A stretch of 64,000 nt of DNA, taken from positions 62,001 through 126,000 of the forward strand of contig NZ_BOMQ01000063.1 of the NCBI RefSeq assembly GCF_016862275.1, in the 5' to 3' direction. This document shows, piece by piece, positions 8,636 through 17,397 of the stretch. The notes under the pieces are model-generated. The model saw nothing but the letters and a program-made list of their open reading frames with translations, searched no databases and had not been told where the DNA came from. The translations under genes and the position numbers were made by a program. Each line of letters starts with the position of its first letter. The first letter of the stretch is position 1. Origin of the DNA: Actinoplanes nipponensis. GTDB taxonomy: Bacteria; Actinomycetota; Actinomycetes; Mycobacteriales; Micromonosporaceae.

Positions 8636-9979
8636 TCAGGCCGCGACCTTGCGGGCCGGCTCGGCCGCCGCCGGCAGCGGCTCCTCGATCTCCTCGTTCT
8701 CGTCCGGCGCGGTGCGCACCAGCGTCAGCCCCGGCCGCGAGCCGCCGTGCAGCGCCAGCCGGTCCCCGCTGGTACGCAGCTGCCAGACCAGCGCCACCGC
8801 GGCCGCCACCAGGCAGAACAACCCGCCGGCCCAGATGCTCGACGGCACCCCGAAGTGCTCGCCCCACCAGCCGGCCAGCGACGCCCCGATCGGCGTCGTG
8901 CCCAGGAAGACCAGCACGTACAGGGCCATCACCCGGCCGCGGTAGGCCGAGTGCAGGCCCATCTGCACCCGGTGGTTGGCCGCCTGGGCCAGGTAGATCG
9001 AGAAGAACCCGGTGGGGACCAGCAGGATCATCGCCACCAGGAAGCTGGGGGCGAAGCCGACCGCCACCTCGAAGACGGCGAAGGCGAACGCCGCGCCCAG
9101 CACGACGTACACCCCGGGCCGGCTGCGGCGGCCGCTGCCGGCCAGCGCGCCGCCGAGCGCGCCCACCGCCAGGGCCGTGGTCAGCAGGCCGAAGGACGAC
9201 GGCCCGGCGTGAAAGTTGATCTTCGCCAGGGCGGCCAGGGTGACCGGGAAGTTGAAGCCGATCATGCCGACCGCGGCCATCAGCGCGATCGGGAGCAGCA
9301 GGTCGTGCCGCTTCCAGACGTACCGCAGGCCGTCGGTGATGCGGGTGTCGTCCGCGGACGGGCGCGACGAGGAGCGGTGCAGGTCCTGCGCGCGCATGGC
9401 CAGGTAGCTGAAGATCGGCGCGACGGCGAGGGCGGTGGCGATCAGGAAGACCGGACCGGTGTCGAACAGCGCCAGGGCCACGCCGGCCAGGGCGGGGCCG
9501 CCGATCCGGGCGGTGTTGAACGTCGCCGCCGACAGGGCCAGCGCGTTCGGCAGCAGCCGCAGCTCGACCAGCTCGGAGACGAAGGCCTGACGCACCGGGG
9601 TCTCGATGGCGTTGGCGATGCCGAGCAGCGAGGCGAAGAGGAACACGTGCCAGAGCACCACGACGCCGCTGGCCACCAGGATGGCGAACAGGATCGCGGT
9701 GCCCGCGAACGCCGCGTTCGCGCTGATCAGCAGCTTGCGCTTGTCGAAGCGGTCGGCGAGCTTGCCGGCCCAGAGGGTCAGCAGGAGCACCGGCAGGAAC
9801 TGCAGGGCGGTCACTATGCCGAGCGCGCCGGGCGAGTTGTGCGACAGGTCCAGGACCAGCCAGTCCTGCGCGGTGAACATCATCCACACGCCGACGAGCT
9901 TGACCAGCTGCCCCAGGGAGAACAGCCGGTAGTTACGGACCTGCAGGGACCGGAATGTCGTGCTCAGCACTGCCCGCAC
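8636..9979 (-). CDS. MFS exporter (EntS/DHA3-like)
   Basis: A 447-residue MFS protein with about 12 membrane segments. The start (LQVRNYRLFSLGQLVKLVG, then WMMFTAQDWLVL) and the motif GKLADRFDKRKLL between helices 2 and 3 match the DHA3 group of drug/siderophore exporters. The C-terminal 50 residues are cytoplasmic and acidic. It lies 70 bp downstream of a MarR regulator on the same strand, so it is probably the regulated exporter of that unit. Confidence 0.83.
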   Translation of the reverse strand: MRAVLSTTFRSLQVRNYRLFSLGQLVKLVGVWMMFTAQDWLVLDLSHNSPGALGIVTALQFLPVLLLTLWAGKLADRFDKRKLLISANAAFAGTAILFAILVASGVVVLWHVFLFASLLGIANAIETPVRQAFVSELVELRLLPNALALSAATFNTARIGGPALAGVALALFDTGPVFLIATALAVAPIFSYLAMRAQDLHRSSSRPSADDTRITDGLRYVWKRHDLLLPIALMAAVGMIGFNFPVTLAALAKINFHAGPSSFGLLTTALAVGALGGALAGSGRRSRPGVYVVLGAAFAFAVFEVAVGFAPSFLVAMILLVPTGFFSIYLAQAANHRVQMGLHSAYRGRVMALYVLVFLGTTPIGASLAGWWGEHFGVPSSIWAGGLFCLVAAAVALVWQLRTSGDRLALHGGSRPGLTLVRTAPDENEEIEEPLPAAAEPARKVAA

Positions 9980-10049
9980 TCGGGTTGCGCCTCCTCATCA
10001 GCCGTACGCGTCATCGCGGTGTGACGGGGCCGAGGGGCTGCGGAACCTC

Positions 10050-10496
10050 TCAGTTGCGGGCGACCTGCCGCAGGATCTGCGCGGCCCGCTCCAGCGTGTC
10101 GCGTTCGTCCGGGGTGAGCTCGGCCAGCTGCAGCGCGAGCCACTCGTTGCGGGCCTTCTCGAACTGGGCGTACACGGCCCGGCCCTCCTCGGTCGCCGCC
10201 AGGATCACCTGGCGGCGGTCGGTCGGGTGGGGCGTGCGCGCGACCAGCCCGCGCTCCTCCAGCTTGCCGACGATCTTGGTCATCGTCGGCGGCTGGACCC
10301 GCTCGACGTCGGCCAGCTCCCGGGGTGTCAGCGCACCGGCCAGTTGCAGGCTGGTCAGCGCCGAGAGCTGGCTGAACGTCAGGTCGCCGACCGCACGGGC
10401 CTGCCGCAACCGGCGGTTGAGCCGCATGATCGATTCGCGCAGCGACATGGCCAGTTGCTCGGCTGTAACCCGCTCCGCCACCGACCGCTCCATCAC
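10050..10496 (-). CDS. MarR family transcriptional regulator
   Basis: A 148-residue MarR protein. The winged helix is at about residues 40-105 with the recognition helix ERVQPPTMTKIVGKLEERG and the wing RTPHPTDRRQVIL (DxR motif). Start choice: GTG at 10496 (the next codon but one away is ATG 10493) lies seven bases after a TAGGCT -10 box inside a perfect palindrome, so the message is probably leaderless and autorepressed. The DHA3-type exporter lies immediately downstream. Confidence 0.88.
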   Translation of the reverse strand: MMERSVAERVTAEQLAMSLRESIMRLNRRLRQARAVGDLTFSQLSALTSLQLAGALTPRELADVERVQPPTMTKIVGKLEERGLVARTPHPTDRRQVILAATEEGRAVYAQFEKARNEWLALQLAELTPDERDTLERAAQILRQVARN

Positions 10497-10501
10497 GTTT
10501 C

Positions 10502-10514
10502 TTAGCCTAGCTAA
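10502..10514 (-). promoter_or_regulatory. MarR operator TTAGC-CTA-GCTAA overlapping the -10 box
   Basis: A perfect 5-3-5 palindrome, TTAGCCTAGCTAA, lies just upstream of the marR start; read on the minus strand it contains TAGGCT (10509-10504), placed 7 nt before the GTG start. Similar TTAGC/GCTAA palindromes are known MarR sites. A half-site TTGCTAAC follows at 10521-10528. This would give autorepression and control of the exporter by readthrough. Confidence 0.6.
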
Positions 10515-10544
10515 TGAGCATTGCTAACGACATGCCGACGGCTA

Positions 10545-10590
10545 TGACCGTGGTCACCGGGCACGCTAACGCACGCGGTGACCACGGTCA
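10545..10590 (-). terminator. Strong hairpin downstream of the purine permease gene
   Basis: Perfect 15-bp inverted repeat, TGACCGTGGTCACCG (10545-10559) and CGGTGACCACGGTCA (10576-10590), with a 16-nt loop. It lies 10 bp after the stop of the minus-strand permease gene and separates it from marR. There is no clear T-run, which is common for actinobacterial terminators. Confidence 0.7.
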
Positions 10591-10600
10591 CACCGGCTCG

Positions 10601-12079
10601 TCAGAACAGCAGGGTCTCCAGGGGGCCCCGCAGGAAGTACAGGACGAACAGCAGCGCCACGCCGTACAGCAGCGGGTGCACCTCCCGGGCCTTGCCGACG
10701 GCCACCTTGATCACCACGTACGAGATGATCCCGGCGCCGATGCCGTTGGAGATCGAGTACGTGAACGGCATCAGCGTGATGGCCAGGAACGCCGGGATGG
10801 CGATCTCGTAGTCGGTCCAGTCGATCTGCCGGACCGCCATCATCATCAGGAAGCCGACCACCACCAGCGCCGTCGACGCCGCCTCGAACGGCACCACGGT
10901 GACCAGCGGGGCCAGGAACATCGCCAGCAGGAAGAGCACGCCGGTGACCAGGTTGGCCACGCCCGTCCGGGCGCCCTCGGCGACCCCCGAGGCGCTCTCG
11001 ATGAACGACGTGTTGCTCGACACGCTGGCCGCGCCACCGGCCGCCGCGGCAACCGAGTCGACCAGCAGGATCTCCCGCGTACGCGGCGGCATGCCCTCGG
11101 CGTCCAGCAGCTCACCCTCCTGGCCGACCGCGACCATCGTGCCCATGGTGTCGAAGAAGTCGGTGATCAGCAGCGTGAAGATGAACATCAGCACGACGAG
11201 CCAGCCGGCCCGGCCCCACGAGTCGAACACGTTGAACTTGCCCAGCAGCGACAGGTCCGGCGTGTCCACGATCTTGTCCGGCAGCGCGGGCACGTTCAGC
11301 GACCAGCCGCTCGGGTTCGGCTTGCCGTCGGCGAACGACGGACCCACCTTGGCGATCGCCTCGACCACGATCGCCAGCACCGTGGTGACCAGGATGCCGA
11401 TCAGGATCGCGCCCTTGACCTTGCGGACGAAGAGCACCAGCGTGATCAGCAGGCCGACGCAGAAGACGAACAGCGGCCAGGTCAGCAGCTTGCCGCCGAG
11501 ACCCAGCTCGACCGGCACGGTGGTGCCGGCGGCGTCCGGCACGCGGCGCACGAAGCCCGCGTCGACCAGCCCGATGATCATCAGGAACAGGCCGATGCCG
11601 ACGCCGATGGCCGTCTTCAGCTGGGTCGGCACGGCCCGGAAGACCGCGGTACGCAACCCGGTCAGCACCAGGATGCCGATGATCACACCCTCGATGACGA
11701 CCAGGCCCATCGCGTCGGCCCAGGTCATCTCGGGCGCGATCTCGTACGCCACCAGCGCGTTGACGCCCAGGCCGGCGGCCAGCGCCAGCGGGAACCGGGC
11801 CACGACGCCCATCAGGATCGTCATCACGCCGGCCACCAGCGCCGTACCGGCCGCCAGCGCCGCGACCGGCAGCTTGCCGCCGACCGCGTCCACACCCGCC
11901 GCCAGGATCAGCGGGTTGAGCACCACGATGTAGGCCATCGTGAAGAAGGTGGCGAGACCACCGCGAACCTCCCGGCCGACGGTCGAGCCGCGGGCCGAGA
12001 TCTCAAAATATCGATCAAAACCGTTCTTCGGGGTACGCCCGGACGGGCCAGCGTCCGTCTCGGCAGCAGCAGTGGACAT
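10601..12079 (-). CDS. NCS2 family purine permease (AzgA-like)
   Basis: A 492-residue transporter with about 12-14 membrane segments that probably imports guanine/hypoxanthine or adenine by proton symport. The signature of the AzgA branch is clear: GGLATFFTMAYIVVLNPLIL near residues 40-60 and the motif ALAAGLGVNALVAYE. The ATG at 12079 follows GGAGAGG on the minus strand. Monocistronic by its position between the hairpin at 10545-10590 and a divergent gene. No riboswitch-like structure was recognised upstream. Confidence 0.87.
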   Translation of the reverse strand: MSTAAAETDAGPSGRTPKNGFDRYFEISARGSTVGREVRGGLATFFTMAYIVVLNPLILAAGVDAVGGKLPVAALAAGTALVAGVMTILMGVVARFPLALAAGLGVNALVAYEIAPEMTWADAMGLVVIEGVIIGILVLTGLRTAVFRAVPTQLKTAIGVGIGLFLMIIGLVDAGFVRRVPDAAGTTVPVELGLGGKLLTWPLFVFCVGLLITLVLFVRKVKGAILIGILVTTVLAIVVEAIAKVGPSFADGKPNPSGWSLNVPALPDKIVDTPDLSLLGKFNVFDSWGRAGWLVVLMFIFTLLITDFFDTMGTMVAVGQEGELLDAEGMPPRTREILLVDSVAAAAGGAASVSSNTSFIESASGVAEGARTGVANLVTGVLFLLAMFLAPLVTVVPFEAASTALVVVGFLMMMAVRQIDWTDYEIAIPAFLAITLMPFTYSISNGIGAGIISYVVIKVAVGKAREVHPLLYGVALLFVLYFLRGPLETLLF

Positions 12080-12206
12080 TCGCGCCTCTCCACAGGACCA
12101 ACAGGGGTCGATGCGCGCATCAAATCAGAACGCTGACCTCGGCAAAAGGTCAGAACTGTTACAACCGTCACGAGGTCACACGGACGATCTCCGCGCACGT
12201 AGTCTG

Positions 12207-12530
12207 ATGGTCGTGGCCGACCTGTCCCCCGCCCCGCACCAACACCCGCACGGCCTCGACGCGGTGACCGGCACCAAGCCCCGGCCCGAGCCGCTGGATC
12301 CGCCGATGGTCCCGTTCGCCCTGGCCGGCATCGCCGCGTTCACCGTGGCCGGCGTGGTCCTGCTGCTGGCCGGCGCGCCCGGCAGCTGGCTGTGGACGTG
12401 CCTGGCCGGTGCGCTGTGCGGGATCCCGGGCCTGCTGACGATGCTGCGCCACGACGCCAACCGGCGGCGCCGGCGGGCGCTGTCGCACCCCGAGTTCACG
12501 GTGAACGAAACGGTCCGGCGCCGGCCCTAG
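12207..12530 (+). CDS. DUF2530 membrane protein
   Basis: A 107-residue protein with two membrane helices (about residues 33-55 and 60-80), matching the actinobacterial DUF2530 family: an acidic/His-Pro N-terminal part, PLDPPMVPFALAGIAAF, then GIPGLLTMLRHDANRRRRR. Function unknown. The start could be ATG 12207 or GTG 12213; there is no ribosome-binding site and TAGTCT at 12200-12205 would suit a leaderless message from the GTG. Convergent with, and overlapping by 4 bp, the DUF3027 gene. Confidence 0.75.
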   Translation: MVVADLSPAPHQHPHGLDAVTGTKPRPEPLDPPMVPFALAGIAAFTVAGVVLLLAGAPGSWLWTCLAGALCGIPGLLTMLRHDANRRRRRALSHPEFTVNETVRRRP

Positions 12531-13348
12531 CTGTGGCCGTACGGCTCCGCGGGCTCGCCGGCCTCGACCGAACCGGGGGCCCGGCTGACCGCGACGGCCT
12601 CGACCTCGCTGTCGTCGTACACGGTGGGCAGTTCCTCGACCGGCTGCTCGGTCGCGCCGAGCAACGCCTCGGAATGGGCCCCGCAGCCGTGGTCAGCGCT
12701 GACCGCCTTGGCGTCGTCGGGGGCGTAGAGGTTGCCGCACACGCCGAACATGCCGCGCATGGCGCCGGCCAGCGGCAGGTAGAAGCCGCAGGTGCCGCAG
12801 CGGGCGTTGCGCGGGGCGGCCGTGGAGATGGGCGCCTCGGGGCCGGCCTCGCCCTCGTACCAGCGCTGGGCGGTCTCCATCCGGCCCTCCATCGACATCA
12901 CCCGGGACCGGCCGAGGCCGAGCTCCCAGGAGACCTCCTCGACGGCGGGATCGTCGCTGAGCACGTAGCCCGGGGCCAGCCGGTCGTCGTCCGGCGCGGT
13001 CGGCATCAGGTCGCCGACGCCGAGGTCGCCGGCCTGCACCCGCTCGTTCCAGGGCAGCCAGGCCGGGGCGAGCATGGCGTCGGGGCCGGGGAGCAGCACG
13101 GTCTCGCACACGGTGACGTGCCGCGAACGCGGCACCCGGGTGACCGTCACCGCCCAGCGCCAGCCCTTGTAGCCGGCCAGGTGGCTCTCGAAGAAGTGGG
13201 TCACGACCCGGTCGCCCTCGGCCACCGCCTCGAGATGGTCGCCGATGTCGCTCGGCTCCACTTCGGTGATGGCGCCGCGCGCAACCCCGACGGCATCGGC
13301 GCAGACCTGGTCGAGTCGGGCGGCACGCACTGAGGTCCTGGTCGTCAC
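12527..13348 (-). CDS. DUF3027 protein with Cys cluster
   Basis: A 273-residue protein of the actinobacterial DUF3027 family, function unknown. The N-terminal part begins RAARLDQVCADAVGVAR; the C-terminal half holds CGTCGFYLPLAGAMRGMFG followed by CGN and GCGAHSE, a probable four-Cys zinc or Fe-S site. I chose the GTG at 13348 because conserved sequence begins there; the frame stays open upstream to 13795 but only as antisense of the next gene. Convergent and 4-bp overlapping with the DUF2530 gene. Confidence 0.77.
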   Translation of the reverse strand: MTTRTSVRAARLDQVCADAVGVARGAITEVEPSDIGDHLEAVAEGDRVVTHFFESHLAGYKGWRWAVTVTRVPRSRHVTVCETVLLPGPDAMLAPAWLPWNERVQAGDLGVGDLMPTAPDDDRLAPGYVLSDDPAVEEVSWELGLGRSRVMSMEGRMETAQRWYEGEAGPEAPISTAAPRNARCGTCGFYLPLAGAMRGMFGVCGNLYAPDDAKAVSADHGCGAHSEALLGATEQPVEELPTVYDDSEVEAVAVSRAPGSVEAGEPAEPYGHS

Positions 13349-13450
13349 CTCGTCATTGTCCCCTACTCGCGCACGGCCGACGCAGCGACTCCCCCAGATC
13401 TCCGCGCCGGGGAGAGGACGGAAGTCGCCTCGATGCGACAGGATGGGGCG

Positions 13451-15715
13451 ATGCCGCTGCTTCCCACCATCGGACGCACCGTCGGTACCGGCGTGAAGGC
13501 CCTGCGCATGCTGGTGCGGGGATCGGTGCGCGGCAGCGCGTGGGCCACCCGCCGGGTCGGCGCGGCCCGGGCCCGCGGCGCGGCCAACGAGGTCGGCATG
13601 GTCCGGCTCTTCGACCTGCACGCGATCTCCTGCGCGGGCGACACCCTGATCGCGATCGGCCTGGCCGGCACGATCTTCTTCAACGTGCCGCTGGGCGAGG
13701 CCCGCAGCAAGGTCGCGCTCTACCTGTTCATCACCATGGTGCCGTTCGCCCTGCTGGCCCCGGTGGTGGGCCCGCTGCTGGACCACTTCCGGCACGGCCG
13801 GCGGTACGCGCTCGCGGTGACGATGCTGGGCCGGGCGTTCCTGGCCTACGTGATCGCGGACAACCTGCTGGGCTGGGGCCTGTACCCGGCGGCGTTCGGC
13901 GTGCTGGCGCTGTCGCGGGCGTACGGGGTGGCCCGCTCGGCGGCGGTGCCCCGGCTGCTGCCGGAGGGGATCGGCCTGTCCCAGGCGGGCGCCCGGGCCA
14001 GTGTGTACGGCACCTTCGCCGGCGCGGTGGTCGCCCCGATCGGGCTGGCCGCGTTCTGGTTCGGTCCGCAGTGGCCGCTGCGGGTGGCCTCACTGATCTT
14101 CCTGGTCGGCATGGTGATCTCGCTGCGCCTGCCGCCGCGCGCCGACTCCGATCCGCCCGAGGCGGTGCCCCGGCCGTTCCGCACGATGCTGCGGCTGCGC
14201 CGCGGCGAGGACCGCCCGCTCTCCGGCAAGCTGGTGGTGGCCACCCTGGTCGGCAGCGCGAGCTTCCGCTGCCTGTACGGCTTCCTGCTGCTCTACTTCG
14301 CCTTCGCGGTCAAGGCGGGATCGCTGGGCACCACGTTCTTCGGCCGCGACATCGGCAGCCAGGGCGCGGTGGCGCTGGTCGGCGGCGCGCTGGCGGTCGG
14401 CACCTTCCTGGCGACGGCGGTCGGCACCCGGCTGCGCATCCGCCGCCCCACCGCCCTGCAGTCGAGCGGCCTGACCATCACGGCCGGGGTGGCGGTCCTG
14501 ACGGCGATCTTCTTCACGCTGCCGATGGTGGCGCTGCTGTCCCTGGTGGCGTCGATCTTCAGCGGCATCTCCAAGCTGGCCGTCGACGCGAGCATCCAGG
14601 AACGCGTCCCCGAACGGCTGCGGGCCAGCGCCTTCGCCCACTCCGAGACGGTGCTGATGATCGCCTGGGTGGTCGGCGGCGCGGTCGGCATCATCCCGCT
14701 GAACGGCCGGCTGGGCGTGGCGGTGATGGCGGCGTTCGCGGTGGCGGCGGCGATCCGCGGCACGGTCACCGCGGGCCGGCTGCACAAGGAACGCCTGCAC
14801 GGCCGGCCCGACGTGGCGATGGAGGAGCCGTCCGCCGCGGACTTCGCGCCCACCGCGACGATGCCGGCCTCACCGGCTCCGGCGGGAGCGGCCACCACGC
14901 TGCCGCCACGCCCGCCGACAGCGACGGCCGGGTCGGGCCGGGCCGCCGCCGCCGCCGCCGCCGGCAACCCTCGGCCCGGCGAGCACAACACGCCCGGCGA
15001 CTGGAACGCCCCAGGCGACTGGAACACGCCTGACGAGGAGACCGCGCCCGGAGAGGAAAACGCGCCCGGCGGCTGGAACGCACCCAGCCAATCGCCCACC
15101 GGCAGGCCGAACGCCCGAGGTCGCCAACCCTCGGGTCAGCCGCACGCGCCGGGCCGTTCCGTGCCCGGCCAGCCGACCGCGTCCGGGCAGTTCGGTCCGG
15201 GCCGGCCAGACGCGCCGGACCGGCAGGGCACTGGCCGGCCGGGGGCGTCCGACCAATCGGCGCCCGGTCGGCCGGAGGTGGCTGCTCCCGCCGAAGCAGG
15301 CCCGCCGCCCAAGCGCCGCCTCTTCGCCCGGTCCGGCTCGCGAAAGCGAGCAGGCGCGCAGCCGGCGGAATCACCGACCGAACCGCCGCAGGCCCCCGCC
15401 ACCCCGTCCCCGCCCGCGGACACCGCCCCCGCCAGGCCCGGACAGACACGACCGCCCACCGAGGGCGGCAGCCCCGGGCCGGCTCGATCCGACACCGGCG
15501 GCGGCCCCGGACCGGCTCGACCGACCACCGGCGGCGGCCATGGACCGGCTCGATCCGGCGCCGGCGGCCGGACCGGCCCGCGCGACACCACCGGCAGCGG
15601 AGCCGAAACCGATCCGATCGCACCGGACGACGACCTCGCGCCCCCCGGCTTCCACATCTACCGCCCGTCGTCCGCCACGAACCGCACCAGCCCGAACGAC
15701 GAGGCCGACCAGTGA
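13451..15715 (+). CDS. MFS transporter with long repetitive Pro/Gly-rich tail
   Basis: A 754-residue protein: residues about 50-430 are an MFS-type 12-helix membrane domain (ARGAANEVGMVRLFDLHAIS, GPLLDHFRHGRRYALAVTM), and about 300 further residues form a low-complexity cytoplasmic tail rich in Pro, Gly, Ala and Asn, with imperfect repeats such as APGDWNTP and GPGRPDAPD. ATG 13451 is preferred over 13433 because CAGGATGGGGCG just upstream fits a leaderless promoter. The stop overlaps the GTG of mqnB (GTGA), so the two are translationally coupled. Transport substrate unknown. Confidence 0.75.
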   Translation: MPLLPTIGRTVGTGVKALRMLVRGSVRGSAWATRRVGAARARGAANEVGMVRLFDLHAISCAGDTLIAIGLAGTIFFNVPLGEARSKVALYLFITMVPFALLAPVVGPLLDHFRHGRRYALAVTMLGRAFLAYVIADNLLGWGLYPAAFGVLALSRAYGVARSAAVPRLLPEGIGLSQAGARASVYGTFAGAVVAPIGLAAFWFGPQWPLRVASLIFLVGMVISLRLPPRADSDPPEAVPRPFRTMLRLRRGEDRPLSGKLVVATLVGSASFRCLYGFLLLYFAFAVKAGSLGTTFFGRDIGSQGAVALVGGALAVGTFLATAVGTRLRIRRPTALQSSGLTITAGVAVLTAIFFTLPMVALLSLVASIFSGISKLAVDASIQERVPERLRASAFAHSETVLMIAWVVGGAVGIIPLNGRLGVAVMAAFAVAAAIRGTVTAGRLHKERLHGRPDVAMEEPSAADFAPTATMPASPAPAGAATTLPPRPPTATAGSGRAAAAAAAGNPRPGEHNTPGDWNAPGDWNTPDEETAPGEENAPGGWNAPSQSPTGRPNARGRQPSGQPHAPGRSVPGQPTASGQFGPGRPDAPDRQGTGRPGASDQSAPGRPEVAAPAEAGPPPKRRLFARSGSRKRAGAQPAESPTEPPQAPATPSPPADTAPARPGQTRPPTEGGSPGPARSDTGGGPGPARPTTGGGHGPARSGAGGRTGPRDTTGSGAETDPIAPDDDLAPPGFHIYRPSSATNRTSPNDEADQ

Positions 15716-16362
15716 CCCGCCTGCTCATCGTCACCGCCGTCGAAGCCGAGGCCGCGGCCGTCCGGACCGGGGTGCTGGCGTCCGGTGTCGACCCCGCGAC
15801 GGTCGACGTCATCCCGGTCGGGGTCGGGCCGGCCGCCGCGGCCGCCGGCACCGCGCGCCTGTTGGCCCTCGCCGAGGCCGGGGGCGCCGCCTACCGCGCC
15901 GTGATCAGTGCGGGCATCGCCGGTGGCTTCCCCGGCCGGGCCGAGGTCGGGGCCACCGTCCTGGGCGCCCGGACGATCGCCGCCGACCTGGGCGCGGAGT
16001 CCCCAGAGGGCTTCCTGCCGGTCGACCGGCTGGGCTTCGGCAGCAACCTCCTCGAGGCCGACCCGGCCCTGCTCAAGACCCTGACCACCGCTCTCCCCCA
16101 CGCCATCGTGGGCGACATCCTCACCCTCTCCACCGTCACCGGCACCGCCGGGACCGCCGCCGCTCTGCTGACCCGCCACCCGGACGCAGTGGCCGAGGCC
16201 ATGGAGGGCTACGGCGTGGCGTGTGCCGCGCAGGCCGCCGGTGTCCCGTGCGGCGAGCTGCGCACCGTCTCCAACCCGATCGGCCCCCGGGACCGGGCCG
16301 CCTGGCGACTCCGGGAAGCATTCTCCGCCCTCACCGAGGCCACCGCGGCAGCCTGTGGATAA
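15712..16362 (+). CDS. mqnB: Futalosine hydrolase
   Basis: A 216-residue nucleosidase of the PNP/UDP superfamily that releases hypoxanthine from futalosine in the futalosine pathway of menaquinone synthesis. Supporting motifs are LIVTAVEAEA at the N-terminus, the ribose/purine site ISAGIAGGFPG near residue 65 and AMEGYGVACAA with the catalytic-site Met-Glu pair, then ELRTVSNPIG. The GTG start overlaps the TGA of the upstream MFS gene by 4 bp. mqnD follows 108 bp downstream, which confirms the pathway. Confidence 0.9.
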   Translation: MTRLLIVTAVEAEAAAVRTGVLASGVDPATVDVIPVGVGPAAAAAGTARLLALAEAGGAAYRAVISAGIAGGFPGRAEVGATVLGARTIAADLGAESPEGFLPVDRLGFGSNLLEADPALLKTLTTALPHAIVGDILTLSTVTGTAGTAAALLTRHPDAVAEAMEGYGVACAAQAAGVPCGELRTVSNPIGPRDRAAWRLREAFSALTEATAAACG

Positions 16363-16374
16363 CCCTGTGGAAAA
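16354..16374 (-). promoter_or_regulatory. Pair of DnaA-box-like sites
   Basis: On the minus strand TTATCCACA (16362-16354) is a perfect DnaA box, and TTTTCCACA (16374-16366) one mismatch from the consensus lies 12 bp away in the same orientation. They overlap the end of mqnB and precede mqnD. Whether DnaA binds here is not known. Confidence 0.4.
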
Positions 16375-16457
16375 CCGCCGGGGCCCGGTGGTGTGGGGGA
16401 AACTACGTGTGGCGATGCAGACAGCCTCCGGTGCGGGTGTCGGCGGTCCGGCGTCGT

Positions 16458-16470
16458 TACCGTGAGGGGC
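16458..16470 (+). promoter_or_regulatory. Leaderless promoter (-10 TACCGT) of mqnD
   Basis: TACCGT at 16458-16463 matches TANNNT and ends seven bases before the GTG at 16471, with no ribosome-binding site between. This spacing supports the choice of 16471 as the mqnD start and means that mqnD has its own promoter in addition to any readthrough from mqnB. Confidence 0.5.
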
Positions 16471-17298
16471 GTGGCGCTTTCTCTGGCGGTTTCGCCCTGC
16501 CCCAACGACACGTTCGTCTTCCACGCCCTGGTGCACGGTCTGATCCCCGGCGCCGAGCCGGTCGAGTTGACCTTCGCCGACGTCGACGTCACCAACACGG
16601 CGGCCGAGAACGGCGCGTTCGACCTGGTCAAGGTCAGCTTCGCGGCGCTGCCGTGGCTGCTCGACGACTACGACCTGCTGCCCTGCGGCGGCGCGCTGGG
16701 CCGGGGCTGCGGCCCGCTGGTGCTGACCCGCGGCGACGGCCGGTTCGCCGATGGCGACCTGAGCGGCGCGACCGTCGCCGTGCCCGGTGACCGCACCACG
16801 GCGTACCTGTTGTTCCGGCTCTGGTCGCAGGCGCACCCGCCGGAGCGCATCGAGGTGGTGCCGTTCCACCAGATCATGCCGGGGGTCGCCGAGGGCCGGT
16901 TCGACGCCGGCCTGGTGATCCACGAGGCGCGCTTCACCTATCCCCGCCACGGGCTGACCGCGCTGGTCGATCTCGGCGCATGGTGGGAGGCCGACACCGG
17001 CCTGCCGATCCCGCTGGGCGCGATCCTGGCCCGCAAGGGCGCCGTCGACCCGGAGGAGGCCGCCGAGTGGATCCGCAAGTCGGTCAGCATGGCCTGGGCC
17101 GACCCGGACGCGAGCCGCGAGTTCGTGCTGAGCAACGCCCAGGAGATGGAGCCCGAGGTGGTGCGGCAGCACATCGGGCTGTACGTCAACGAGTTCACCC
17201 TGGACCTGGGCGCGGAGGGTCTCGCCGCGGCGGACGCCCTGCTGGGGCGCGCGGCGGCCGCGGGGATCACACCGGCGGTCAAGCCGCTGGCCGGCTGA
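16471..17298 (+). CDS. mqnD: 1,4-dihydroxy-6-naphthoate synthase
   Basis: A 275-residue enzyme of the futalosine menaquinone pathway that converts cyclic dehypoxanthine futalosine to 1,4-dihydroxy-6-naphthoate. The N-terminus ALSLAVSPCPNDTFVFHALV is diagnostic, followed by ADVDVTNTAAENGAFDLVKVS and the later GLVIHEARFTY, all typical of MqnD. GTG 16471 was chosen because it coincides with the conserved start of the family and the leaderless -10 box; GTG 16462 is the alternative. It shares the cluster with mqnB. Confidence 0.92.
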   Translation: MALSLAVSPCPNDTFVFHALVHGLIPGAEPVELTFADVDVTNTAAENGAFDLVKVSFAALPWLLDDYDLLPCGGALGRGCGPLVLTRGDGRFADGDLSGATVAVPGDRTTAYLLFRLWSQAHPPERIEVVPFHQIMPGVAEGRFDAGLVIHEARFTYPRHGLTALVDLGAWWEADTGLPIPLGAILARKGAVDPEEAAEWIRKSVSMAWADPDASREFVLSNAQEMEPEVVRQHIGLYVNEFTLDLGAEGLAAADALLGRAAAAGITPAVKPLAG

Positions 17299-17397
17299 GC
17301 GGCGCGGAAGCGGACTCGGACCGACCGGAGACAGACGCAGGCCGGGCCCGGCCGAACCACAGCCGAGCCCGGACCCTGCCGCATCAACCGGAAGGCG

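Noticed and set aside
10514..12136. 540-codon plus-strand open frame opposite the purine permease
   Set aside because: His/Gln/Asp/Arg-rich shadow of a well-recognised transporter.
17340..17372. Hairpin GGCCGGGCCCGGCC and flanks as a terminator between mqnD and the cold-shock gene
   Set aside because: Self-complementary GC run is common in this genome and no clear loop or T-run is present; not strong enough to list.
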